Below are positions 41,009-49,311 of a stretch of DNA of 64,000 nucleotides, piece by piece (the first letter of the stretch is position 1; each line of letters opens with the position of its first letter). A program made the position numbers and the translations under genes. This DNA is from SVEL01 sp964573715 (GTDB taxonomy: Bacteria > Bacillota > Clostridia > Lachnospirales > Lachnospiraceae). The notes beneath the pieces were generated by a model. The model had not been told where the DNA came from. It did not search any database and saw nothing but the letters and a program-made list of their open reading frames with translations. The stretch lies in contig CAZNKR010000004.1 in the NCBI GenBank assembly GCA_964573715.1, positions 1-64,000 of the forward strand, given 5' to 3'.

Positions 41009-42199
41009 TTAATCTTTTTTTAGTAGAATTCGTTCTCTAACCTTTTTTCTGGTCATTTCCACAAGCTTTAATTTTGTCATTCCTAAAATATTAACCTTCA
41101 ATCTATCTAGAAAAGCAAGTCTACGTAACTCAGAAAGTAAATTATAATCATCTTCATCTGATTCCATATTAATAAAATCACAAAGAATAATTCCAGATAT
41201 ATTTCTAAGCCTTATTTGTCTTAAAATTTCTTTTGTTGCTTCTAAATTTATTTTATAAAAAGTGGATTTAGAGGTTTTACCTTTGTCGCACTTTCCGGTA
41301 TTTACATCTATAACTGTCATTGCTTCAGTATGTTCAATGATTATATATGCACCACTTTTTAGCCAAACATGGCTATTGTTTATTTCCTTAAAAACAGATT
41401 CAACACTATAGAGCTTATATAATGGAAGCAATTTATCATCATATAATCTAATATTAATATTACTAAAATATTGAGAAAGAATATTAATTGAATTATGCTT
41501 AATTTCTTCACTGTCGGTTATTATTTCATCCCCAGGTAGATATAAATCTTTAATCAAATTTAAATTTGCATCAATTGATTTATATAGTATAGAATATGCA
41601 GTTCTGTATTGTCCTTTTGTAATAATATCATGATATAAATTAGATAAATAACAAGCTTCATCATAAATAGTTTTAAATGGTACGTTAATAGCATCCGTAC
41701 GAACAATAAGGCTGCAATTATCAGTTAATGGTTTAAGAACATTGGATATGTTATCTTTAAAATCATTATCTTTAATTTTTGAGGATAAATGAACCTTTCC
41801 CTTGCCGGATTCAAATACAATATATTTTCCAGGAAAAGAAATTGTGGTAGATAGAACACCATATTTGGTTTTAATTGGTTCTTTTATTAGTTGAACAATT
41901 ATATTGTCACCTTCACATATTTTATTGGTGTTTTTAGGATTAATAAAGATTGTATTTGCGGCATCCTTTAATGATAAATACCCTATTTTTCCGTGATCGT
42001 ATTCAACAAAGGCGCAATCAATGTTTTTCACAATATCTTTAACATGACCAACATAAATATTGTTTAGATCAGTTTCTTCATCATCGTAAATAATTGAGGC
42101 TTCAATTGCTTTATCGTTCTCATAAACTATTAGTATTTCGGCGTTTTTTGTGTATTCAGTTGTTGTATGTGTTAATACAAACTTTTTAGACAATGTCAT
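41009..42199 (-). CDS. Ribonuclease E/G family protein, lacking the Zn-link
   Basis: Single-strand endoribonuclease. An S1-like domain lies near 35-120 (YVGHVKDIVKNIDCAFVEY); the catalytic segment has VIDVNTGKCDKGK (Asp), NLEATKEILRQIRLRNI and ILCDFINME (second Asp). The chain ends at LVEMTRKKVRERILLKKD, just before where RNase E/G carries the CPxC Zn-link that joins dimers. 396 residues, shorter than RNase G (about 490). The ATG overlaps the DUF2344 gene by 14 bases. Last gene of its run. Confidence 0.9.
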   Translation of the reverse strand: MTLSKKFVLTHTTTEYTKNAEILIVYENDKAIEASIIYDDEETDLNNIYVGHVKDIVKNIDCAFVEYDHGKIGYLSLKDAANTIFINPKNTNKICEGDNIIVQLIKEPIKTKYGVLSTTISFPGKYIVFESGKGKVHLSSKIKDNDFKDNISNVLKPLTDNCSLIVRTDAINVPFKTIYDEACYLSNLYHDIITKGQYRTAYSILYKSIDANLNLIKDLYLPGDEIITDSEEIKHNSINILSQYFSNINIRLYDDKLLPLYKLYSVESVFKEINNSHVWLKSGAYIIIEHTEAMTVIDVNTGKCDKGKTSKSTFYKINLEATKEILRQIRLRNISGIILCDFINMESDEDDYNLLSELRRLAFLDRLKVNILGMTKLKLVEMTRKKVRERILLKKD

Positions 42200-42881
42200 C
42201 ACCAAAACTTTCTAAGGATTTTAGAATACCATTTTCATCATAACCATATATTTCTCTTCTCTCTAACATAAGAGCAAATTCAGGTAAAATGGAATTATTT
42301 ATATCATAAATGGTTGAAAATACAAGCTCTGGTTTTAAATTATCAACACTGCCTGCAGCTAATTTGATAAAATAGCCGTCTGCTTCTTTACGGAATTCAT
42401 AAATTAATGGTATTAGATTCACTTCTTTAGTACCTTTTTTTGTTTCTTTAGTAACCACAATACTATCTTTTGACATAAAGTCATTTATGGCGTTATCAAG
42501 ATTAAAATCCGGAACATATCCTTCTCTAATTTTAACAAAATATTCAGCAGCAGCAACTAGAGTCATTGCCTTTGTTGCACCATCAGGAAGCAATTTATAG
42601 CTTAATATTTCTATATCAGGTACACTGACTTTATTAAGAATGTTAAGTGCCTCATTGGTTTTTAAGGTGCTATGAACTTCAATATCTACATACTCAGCTT
42701 CACTTGTGTGCCCTAGTCCTAGTGGTGAGGCAAAAGACATAATCTGGTGTGGATTAAATCCTGCAGAATAAGCGATGTCTATATCAGCTCTTTTTATAAC
42801 TTTTTGAAAATATCTCATTACATCTAAATGACTTATAAATTTCATTGAATTTCTCTTGGAAAATTTAATTCTTATCTTCAA
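42186..42881 (-). CDS. DUF2344 (radical SAM-linked, TIGR03936) protein
   Basis: Signature segments: KRNSMKFISHLDVMRYFQK, AYSAGFNPHQIMSFASPL and LGLGHTSEAEYVDIE. The family is always linked or fused to the B12-binding radical SAM protein encoded directly upstream; its reaction is not established (a tRNA or protein modification has been suspected). The start is placed at the TTG at 42881 because GGAGG lies 8 bases upstream; an ATG at 42914 lies further inside the upstream gene. 231 residues. Confidence 0.88.
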   Translation of the reverse strand: MKIRIKFSKRNSMKFISHLDVMRYFQKVIKRADIDIAYSAGFNPHQIMSFASPLGLGHTSEAEYVDIEVHSTLKTNEALNILNKVSVPDIEILSYKLLPDGATKAMTLVAAAEYFVKIREGYVPDFNLDNAINDFMSKDSIVVTKETKKGTKEVNLIPLIYEFRKEADGYFIKLAAGSVDNLKPELVFSTIYDINNSILPEFALMLERREIYGYDENGILKSLESFGDDIV

Positions 42882-44730
42882 AACAAATACCTCCTCCAAA
42901 GCTTGCTGCTCCACAACCTTGACACTGTAGCTTGCAGTTAGGTGTTACTTTTATTGCTTTGGCATTATTCCATTCTCTTTTAAGGAAATCCTTGGTTACG
43001 CCTATATTAATAAAATCCCAAGGAAATTTTTCATCTAAATTACGTTCTCTTGTTGTATAAAAGTCCAAATCAATTTTGGCATCTTCTATTGCCTTCATCC
43101 ATTTATTGTTGTCAAAAAAATCACCCCAGGAATCATATAAACATCCATCCATATAGGCATTGTAGACAACCTTTGAAACCTTTCTATCACCTCGTGCAAG
43201 TAAGCCTTCAATAACTGAAACATCAGCCTCATGCCAGTTATATTTTATACTTTTCTTGTTAAGCATCTCTTTCATTCTGTCATTAACAATTTTAGCTTTG
43301 TTTAAGAATTGTTCTTTTGTATTCATTGGAGCCCATTGAAAAGGTGTAAATGGTTTAGGAATAAAAAAGGATGAACTTGCAGTAATGGCAACCTTTCCAA
43401 ATCTTTCACTTTTTGGTAATTCGTAATATTTTTCAGCAACCTTTTCTGAAAGTTCAGCTATTCCTTTAATATCTTCCTCTGTTTCTGTTGGTAAACCTAA
43501 CATAAAGTATAATTTTACTTTGTTCCAGCCACCTTTAAAAGCAAATGCAGATCCATTTAAGATTTGTTCTTCAGTTATACCTTTATTAATTACATCCCTA
43601 AGACGTTGTGAGCCAGCTTCTGGTGCAAAGGTAAGACTTGATTTTTTAATATCTTGTACTTTACTCATAACATCTAGAGAAAAGGAATCTATTCTAAGGG
43701 AAGGCAATGAAATATTGACGCCCTTTTCCTTAAGATTTGTTAATAAAAAATCAAGCAATTCTTCAAGCTTAGAATAGTCTGAAGAACTAAGTGAACTAAG
43801 AGAAATCTCTTCATGCCCAGTATTTTTAATCATTTTAACAGCCATATCTTTAAGAAAATCAATGCTTCTTTCACGTACAGGCCTATAAATCATACCAGCT
43901 TGGCAAAAACGACAGCCTCTTATACAACCTCTTTGGATTTCAAGAACAACTCTGTCTTGGGTAGCTCTGATAAATGGCACAATTGGTTTTTCTGGATAAC
44001 AAACATTGCTTAAATCCATTATTATACCTTTAGTAATTGTTTTTTGTGCATATTCATTGTTAGGAATAAAATCGGCAATTGTTCCATCTTCATTATACGT
44101 AACGTCATAAAATAAAGGAACGTAAACACCTTCTACATGTGATACCTTTTCCAAAAATGATAATCTATCACCTCCAGCATCACGATTTTCACGATAAATT
44201 TTGATGATTTCATGATAGACCTCTTCTCCTTCACCAAAATTAAATATATCGAAAAATTCAGCTATTGGTTCTGGATTATATGAACAAGGTCCACCACCAA
44301 CAACTATAGGATCTTCATCTGTTCTATCCTTTGCTAATAATGGGATTTTACTTAAATCTAGTATTTGAAGAATATTTGTGTAACACATTTCGTATTGAAT
44401 CGTTATACCTAAAAAATCAAAATCTTTAATAGGATCCTGAGATTCAAGAGCAAAAAGAGGTATGTTTTTCTCTCTCATGATTTTATCTAAATCAACCCAT
44501 GGAGAATATACGCGTTCACAGTATACATTATCCATTTTATTAAACATATCATATAAAATCTGGATTCCTAGATGTGACATACCTATTTCGTACACATCTG
44601 GAAAACACATAGCAAATCTAACGTCCACTTCGCTAAGGTCTTTTTTAACCATATTTACTTCATTACCAATATATCGTGCTGGTTTTTCAACACTAAGTAA
44701 TATTTCATCTGTTAAAGCTAATTTACTCAT
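42865..44730 (-). CDS. B12-binding-type radical SAM protein (TIGR03960 family)
   Basis: The N-terminal cobalamin-binding-like domain (CFPDVYEIGMSHLGIQILYD, about 40-180) precedes a radical SAM core with CIRGCRFCQAGMIYRP (CxxxCxxC, about 270) and APEAGSQRLRDVINKG. A Cys-rich tail, CKLQCQGCGAASFGGG, may bind another metal centre. 621 residues is normal. AGGAGA precedes the ATG. It overlaps the DUF2344 partner by 17 bases; the pair is conserved but its substrate is unknown. Confidence 0.92.
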   Translation of the reverse strand: MSKLALTDEILLSVEKPARYIGNEVNMVKKDLSEVDVRFAMCFPDVYEIGMSHLGIQILYDMFNKMDNVYCERVYSPWVDLDKIMREKNIPLFALESQDPIKDFDFLGITIQYEMCYTNILQILDLSKIPLLAKDRTDEDPIVVGGGPCSYNPEPIAEFFDIFNFGEGEEVYHEIIKIYRENRDAGGDRLSFLEKVSHVEGVYVPLFYDVTYNEDGTIADFIPNNEYAQKTITKGIIMDLSNVCYPEKPIVPFIRATQDRVVLEIQRGCIRGCRFCQAGMIYRPVRERSIDFLKDMAVKMIKNTGHEEISLSSLSSSDYSKLEELLDFLLTNLKEKGVNISLPSLRIDSFSLDVMSKVQDIKKSSLTFAPEAGSQRLRDVINKGITEEQILNGSAFAFKGGWNKVKLYFMLGLPTETEEDIKGIAELSEKVAEKYYELPKSERFGKVAITASSSFFIPKPFTPFQWAPMNTKEQFLNKAKIVNDRMKEMLNKKSIKYNWHEADVSVIEGLLARGDRKVSKVVYNAYMDGCLYDSWGDFFDNNKWMKAIEDAKIDLDFYTTRERNLDEKFPWDFINIGVTKDFLKREWNNAKAIKVTPNCKLQCQGCGAASFGGGICFEDKN

Positions 44731-44763
44731 AAAATCTCCTGTTCCTTGTGGGTATTTGTATAA

Positions 44764-45582
44764 TTAGTTATTAAGCATGGAAATAGCTTTTTCCATGAGT
44801 TGTTTTGCCTCGGAATCTTCTGTAAGGTCGTAAACCATAGCCATGCAGTCAGCAGCATTTTGATAATTATGGTTATCAAATTCAATTTGTCCTACTCTAA
44901 AAGTTATTCCTAAGGTATTGCTATCTGGTCCAAGAGGAATATCTTCAGCAGCAATTATTTCTTGTAATTCTTTTACAGTATAATTTTTTGATAGTTTAGG
45001 TGTAGCCTTGTCAAGAAATTCGATTTCACTTTTTGCATTTTCTGTTTCAAAATATATATTGCTATAGGTATATAATGCTCGTGATATTTCAGGCTTGTAG
45101 CTTTCTAAATAATAATAACCAAGATTACGATAAAATCTAGCTAATGTTGCTCTTGTACAGCAAAGCTTGTATGCTTCAAAACTGACTTTCCGAAGTGATT
45201 TTATATTTTTGGATACTTTGTATAATTCACCTAACTGCATAAGAATATCTAAATCTACTGGATTCCAATCAAGCCCCTTATTATAAGCCATAATAGCTTC
45301 GTCAATTCTATTAACCTTCATTAATGCAAAACCATACAAGCGATAATATGAGTTTATATTTTCTAAAGTATAATTTAACTTACTAACATCTTTGAAAAAA
45401 TAAACATAATAATAGGTTTCTAATATATGGTTAAAGCTAAAGTATCTATCATTTTTTTCTAAATATTTTTTACAGGTATTATCTATGATTTCTTTTAGAA
45501 TAGGGATAGCTTTGCTATAATGTTGTTTTTCAACAAGCTTCTTACATTCTTCAAATTTTTGAATTTCATTTATTGAATCCAT
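44764..45582 (-). CDS. TPR-like helical protein, 272 aa
   Basis: Mostly alpha-helical with tetratricopeptide-type repeats, for example IDEAIMAYNKGLDWNPVDL and IQMGELYKV-like units (about 105-180) and a final NYQNAADCMAMVYDLTED. No signal peptide, so cytoplasmic. AAAGGAGA lies before the ATG, 13 bases after the O-antigen-ligase-like gene, suggesting it assists that membrane protein or another partner. The partner and function are not known. Confidence 0.7.
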   Translation of the reverse strand: MDSINEIQKFEECKKLVEKQHYSKAIPILKEIIDNTCKKYLEKNDRYFSFNHILETYYYVYFFKDVSKLNYTLENINSYYRLYGFALMKVNRIDEAIMAYNKGLDWNPVDLDILMQLGELYKVSKNIKSLRKVSFEAYKLCCTRATLARFYRNLGYYYLESYKPEISRALYTYSNIYFETENAKSEIEFLDKATPKLSKNYTVKELQEIIAAEDIPLGPDSNTLGITFRVGQIEFDNHNYQNAADCMAMVYDLTEDSEAKQLMEKAISMLNN

Positions 45583-45595
45583 TAGATATTCTCCT

Positions 45596-47119
45596 TTATC
45601 TTTTAGTTGTATTGCTATTGTTTTTGGTATTAGCTAATCCAATAAAAACAAACAGCATCGGATGTACAATTGGCTGCATAACGATGAAAAAGCTTTGTAT
45701 ACAATATGCTATTATTCCTAGACTAAATATTATACCATAATTATTATTATTTTTAAAATTTCTAATTATAGTGGTCAAAACAACCAAAACATAGGTGGAT
45801 AGTCCAAAAACGCCTGAATTTATCAATATCTCCAGATATTCATTATGTGAATTTGTAAAGAAATAACCCAGATTATTTTTCATAATGTCACCATAGTTTT
45901 TTAGTAACTCAATACCACATGTTCCCATTCCATAACCAAATATTTTATTTTTTGTTGGTGCATTTTTAAAAATATTCATACTCCATTTCCATACATAACC
46001 TCTTCCAGTTCCCCAATTATCTGAAAATTTAAGATAAGAATCAAGAAAGCCTAAAGATGCTTTTGGATTGATTATGTTAATATAAAACAAAACAAACAAA
46101 AATGATAAAATAAAAATAGCTATTATTATTCTGATAAGTTTTCGGATATTAATTTGGTGTTTAAAAGAAAAATTCATATAGCTAAAAACAAAGATTAAAG
46201 CCAAGAAAATAATTAATGCAATTTTTGTGAAATAACCATAGGTCATAAAACGAGTTAAATCTGAAATGCTTCTAGCTTCATCAATAAAAACATTGCGTAT
46301 TATAGAAAAACAAATTGAGGCTATACAATACAAAAATCCAATATAAAAAAATCTAATAATTCTTTCTTTATATCCAGCTGCAATAAATAATAGAACTAGA
46401 AAAGCAACGAAAAATCCTGCATATCCACCATCACTATTAGCACTAAATAAACCTAAAAAGCCAATAAAGGATATACAATAATAGTAAAGTCTAAACTTAA
46501 TATTATCACTTAACAATGCTGAACACATAAATACAGGAGTCATTAGACATAAATATGAGGAATATATGTTGGCATTGCCTAGAAAACTAATATAATTTGT
46601 GGCTACGTCCCATTTTATTGATTTGAAAAGATCAAATAAATCAACACCCATAAATTGAATTAAAGCAAAAATTACAAGTAATACAAATCCAATAGAGCTA
46701 GCATGCAAAAGGAATCTTCCCATTCGTACTTTTCTCGAAATTGAAAAATATACCATAACTAGACCACAAACATAAATAAGTCCCATGTTATTTGAACAGC
46801 TACCACTAAACGCTTCCACTTTATATTCCGAAATAATTACAGAAATAGTAGTTGCTACAAGGTATAGCAAAACACAAATATCTGTTAACGACAAATTAAG
46901 CCATACATCCTTAGGTGATGGCTTAAAAGTCTTGTTTTTTTCAATGTTATTATATACTGTTGTTATTGTATAAGAATAAAACATAACTATAGCAATAATC
47001 ATAAATGAAATGTACTTAGTTGCAATTAGATTTGTATATAAATTTGTAAATATTAGAGGATAAATAATTAATGATAATATTAAACATACCTCTACTAAAT
47101 TTTTACGGTTACTTTTCAT
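45596..47119 (-). CDS. O-antigen ligase/polymerase-like (Wzy) membrane protein
   Basis: About twelve membrane segments in 507 residues with a large exterior loop near 355-410 that contains WGTGRGYVWKWSMNIF and FFTNSHNEYLEILINSG. The His-Asn-Glu-Tyr (HNEYL) and the RGYVWK segments are typical of the Wzy_C family of glycan ligases and polymerases and of protein O-glycosyltransferases. TAGGAG lies before the ATG and overlaps the stop of a 49-aa protein gene. Substrate not known; a Gram-positive cell-surface polysaccharide is likely. Confidence 0.82.
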   Translation of the reverse strand: MKSNRKNLVEVCLILSLIIYPLIFTNLYTNLIATKYISFMIIAIVMFYSYTITTVYNNIEKNKTFKPSPKDVWLNLSLTDICVLLYLVATTISVIISEYKVEAFSGSCSNNMGLIYVCGLVMVYFSISRKVRMGRFLLHASSIGFVLLVIFALIQFMGVDLFDLFKSIKWDVATNYISFLGNANIYSSYLCLMTPVFMCSALLSDNIKFRLYYYCISFIGFLGLFSANSDGGYAGFFVAFLVLLFIAAGYKERIIRFFYIGFLYCIASICFSIIRNVFIDEARSISDLTRFMTYGYFTKIALIIFLALIFVFSYMNFSFKHQINIRKLIRIIIAIFILSFLFVLFYINIINPKASLGFLDSYLKFSDNWGTGRGYVWKWSMNIFKNAPTKNKIFGYGMGTCGIELLKNYGDIMKNNLGYFFTNSHNEYLEILINSGVFGLSTYVLVVLTTIIRNFKNNNNYGIIFSLGIIAYCIQSFFIVMQPIVHPMLFVFIGLANTKNNSNTTKR

Positions 47120-47126
47120 AAGACTC

Positions 47127-47276
47127 CTAATATAGTGAGTTAATTGTATCTATGCTTTCATGCTGGAAAAAGGCAAATAAAACACAAATAAATGCAATAA
47201 AGCAAAAGGTAATAATAATACTCCAAGTAATTTTAGAAATATATTTTTTATCTCTACAATTTTTGTTCTTTGACAT
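47127..47276 (-). CDS. Small single-pass membrane protein, 49 aa
   Basis: A short frame beginning MSKNKNCRDKKYISK, then one hydrophobic helix (about residues 16-37) and a polar end QHESIDTINSLY. AAAGG lies 8 bases before the ATG and its own promoter is upstream. Its TAG stop forms part of the TAGGAG ribosome binding site of the O-antigen-ligase-like gene, which points to translational coupling. Topology predicted: basic end inside. Family not recognised; probably an accessory subunit of the polymerase. Confidence 0.65.
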   Translation of the reverse strand: MSKNKNCRDKKYISKITWSIIITFCFIAFICVLFAFFQHESIDTINSLY

Positions 47277-47294
47277 AATTAACCTTTCAAAAAT

Positions 47295-47323
47295 ATTATA
47301 GTACAAAGTCTAAAATTTATCTA
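47295..47323 (-). promoter_or_regulatory. Promoter between hisIE and the 49-aa gene
   Basis: On the minus strand TAGATA (47323-47318) and TATAAT (47300-47295) are 17 bases apart; the -35 overlaps the hisIE stop region. It would drive the 49-aa, O-antigen-ligase-like and TPR genes separately from his. Confidence 0.55.
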
Positions 47324-48558
47324 CGGGATAATTCAGTGGTAACATCTTCCCAAGTTACGCCTCTTTGGGCCATTAACACCATTACATGATATAAAAAGTC
47401 TGATATTTCATATTTAATTTCTTCGGCATTTGGATTTTTAGCTGCAATAACAATTTCAGTAGCTTCTTCTCCTACTTTCTTTAATATCTTATCAATTCCT
47501 TTATCAAACAAGTAATTTGTATAAGAGCCTTCTTTTGGATTGTTTTTTCTATCTAAAATAACATTATATACATCTTCAAAAACTTTATGTGGATTATTTT
47601 GCTTATAATCTTTTTTATAAATATTTCTATAAAAACAACTACGATTATTTGTATGGCAGGCAGCACCAACTTGATATACTTTTGCAAGCAAAGTATCATT
47701 ATCACAATCAATTTCAAGAGATTTTAAATATTGAAAATGTCCTGAAGTAAGTCCTTTTTCCCATAGTTCGTTTCTACTTCTGCTAAAATATGTCATACGA
47801 CCTGTTTCAATTGTTTTGTTAAAAGACTCCTCATTCATATATGCCATCATAAGAACATCATTTGTTTGATAATCTTGAACTACAACAGGAATAAGTCCTT
47901 TTTCATCAGTCTTTAAGTCTTTAAATTCCATATATGATTTTGTTATATTAACAGGAATATTAGAATCCTCAAGCTTATGTTTTAATGTCATATAATCAAC
48001 AGGCTTATCAAAATTATTATATGCATATCCGTAAGTGTCTTCATTGTATGAAGATACAATTTCATCAAATGCTTTTTTTGAATTAAGATAGATTGTTTTT
48101 GTACAATAATTTTGTGTGTCATTATCATTTGCAAATACTAGACTAGCACCCGCTTCAATTGAAGCATTTACATTAGCTTGTGCTTCTTTGTTACTAGCAT
48201 ATACAGCAATTTTTTCAGAGCCAAAACGACCTGTAACTTCTTGAACAAGATTAACATTTGATTCTTTTGATAAGTCTAAAACAGCCATTGTAGCACCAGT
48301 ATAAAGATATTTTTTTACATCTTCAAATCGGTTAATATTACCACCAAGATAAACTGGAACATCTACCGCTGTAACTATTTCCTTAACTATATCAATATTC
48401 ATTTCGTGTTCTTCGTCTGTTGATGAAACTTCAAAAATAACAATACCATCTGCACCATAATTTGAATAATATCTACAAAGTTCTACGGCATCAATATCTG
48501 AGCCTATTACTTTTTGTTTATTAATTTCAATTTGTGAAATAAGTTGTAATGTTTTCAT
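47317..48558 (-). CDS. hisI: Fused HisIE (phosphoribosyl-AMP cyclohydrolase/phosphoribosyl-ATP pyrophosphatase) with HisA/HisF-like N-terminus
   Basis: Residues about 215-310 are HisI (VVVQDYQTNDVLMMAYMN, TYFSRSRNELWEKG, and Zn ligands in EIDCDND and GAACHTNNRSCFY); about 320-413 are HisE (ILKKVGEEATEIVIAAKN, EISDFLYHVMVLM). They perform steps 2 and 3 of histidine synthesis. Residues 1-200 resemble a HisA/HisF half-barrel (DAVELCRYYSNYGADGIVIF, VPVYLGGNINRFEDVKKYL) but the catalytic Asp near residue 10 is Glu and GGGI is GGNI, so it is probably inactive. 413 residues, twice a normal HisIE. Confidence 0.92.
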   Translation of the reverse strand: MKTLQLISQIEINKQKVIGSDIDAVELCRYYSNYGADGIVIFEVSSTDEEHEMNIDIVKEIVTAVDVPVYLGGNINRFEDVKKYLYTGATMAVLDLSKESNVNLVQEVTGRFGSEKIAVYASNKEAQANVNASIEAGASLVFANDNDTQNYCTKTIYLNSKKAFDEIVSSYNEDTYGYAYNNFDKPVDYMTLKHKLEDSNIPVNITKSYMEFKDLKTDEKGLIPVVVQDYQTNDVLMMAYMNEESFNKTIETGRMTYFSRSRNELWEKGLTSGHFQYLKSLEIDCDNDTLLAKVYQVGAACHTNNRSCFYRNIYKKDYKQNNPHKVFEDVYNVILDRKNNPKEGSYTNYLFDKGIDKILKKVGEEATEIVIAAKNPNAEEIKYEISDFLYHVMVLMAQRGVTWEDVTTELSRR

Positions 48559-48566
48559 AAATCCTC

Positions 48567-49154
48567 CTATAATGAACCCTTTGTTGAAAGAACATCAGTA
48601 ATTCTATCATCTTTAAGGGTAGCCATATCTAATGCCTTAGCAAATGCTTTAAAAGCACACTCAATAATGTGATGATCATTTTCACCAGCAAACATCTTGA
48701 AATGAAGATTCATTCCTGCACTATAAGATATTGCGTAGAAAAATTCTTTAATCATGGCTGTATCAAAATATCCAACTGACTGGTTTGTAAATGATAAATC
48801 AGAAACGTAGTATGGTCTGTTTGATAAATCTAATGCGCACATAACTAAAGCTTCATCCATTGGTAAAATACAACTTCCGTATCTTTTAATTCCACGTTTA
48901 TTATCAATGGCTTTTTTGATGGCGTCCCCAATAACTATACCTGTATCTTCAATAAGGTGATGGCAGTCAACATATAAATCACCTTTAGCTTTAACATCTA
49001 AATCAAAAAGACCATGGCGGGCAAAGCTATTTAACATATGATCAAAAAATCCTATGCCTGTATCAATATTTGTTTTACCAGTGCCGTCAATATTAATAGT
49101 TAATTGAATCTGTGTTTCTTTTGTTTCACGACTTATTGTTGCTATTCTGTCCAT
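48567..49154 (-). CDS. hisB: Imidazoleglycerol-phosphate dehydratase
   Basis: Monofunctional HisB of 195 residues: DTGIGFFDHMLNSFARHG, VDCHHLIEDTGIVIG and HHIIECAFKAFAKAL carry the Mn-binding His and Glu residues. Residue length is typical of Firmicutes (no phosphatase half). AAGGAGA lies before the ATG. A tandem-repeat region separates it from hisD. Confidence 0.96.
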   Translation of the reverse strand: MDRIATISRETKETQIQLTINIDGTGKTNIDTGIGFFDHMLNSFARHGLFDLDVKAKGDLYVDCHHLIEDTGIVIGDAIKKAIDNKRGIKRYGSCILPMDEALVMCALDLSNRPYYVSDLSFTNQSVGYFDTAMIKEFFYAISYSAGMNLHFKMFAGENDHHIIECAFKAFAKALDMATLKDDRITDVLSTKGSL

Positions 49155-49170
49155 ACCTATCTCCTTTTTT

Positions 49171-49311
49171 ATAATGACTAATCTTCAAAATCTTACTTAA
49201 TAATGATTAATCTTTAAACCTTACTTAATAGTGATTAATATTTAAACCTTAGTTAATAGTGATTAATCTTTAAACCTTACTTAATAGTGACTAATCTTCA
49301 AACCTTACTTT
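49171..49311 (-). repeat. 28-bp tandem repeat (5 copies) spanning the hisD stop
   Basis: Units of 28-29 bases start at 49171, 49200, 49228, 49256 and 49284 on the plus strand (core AATCTTTAAACCTTACTTA). The last unit includes the final hisD codons and stop; the others fill the hisD-hisB spacer. The two end units share changes (GACTAATCTTCAAA) absent from the middle ones. No spacers, so it is not CRISPR. Confidence 0.92.

Noticed and set aside
49171..49311. Repeat array as a CRISPR
   Set aside because: Units are directly adjacent with no unique spacers, and one unit is coding for the end of hisD. No cas genes are in the window.
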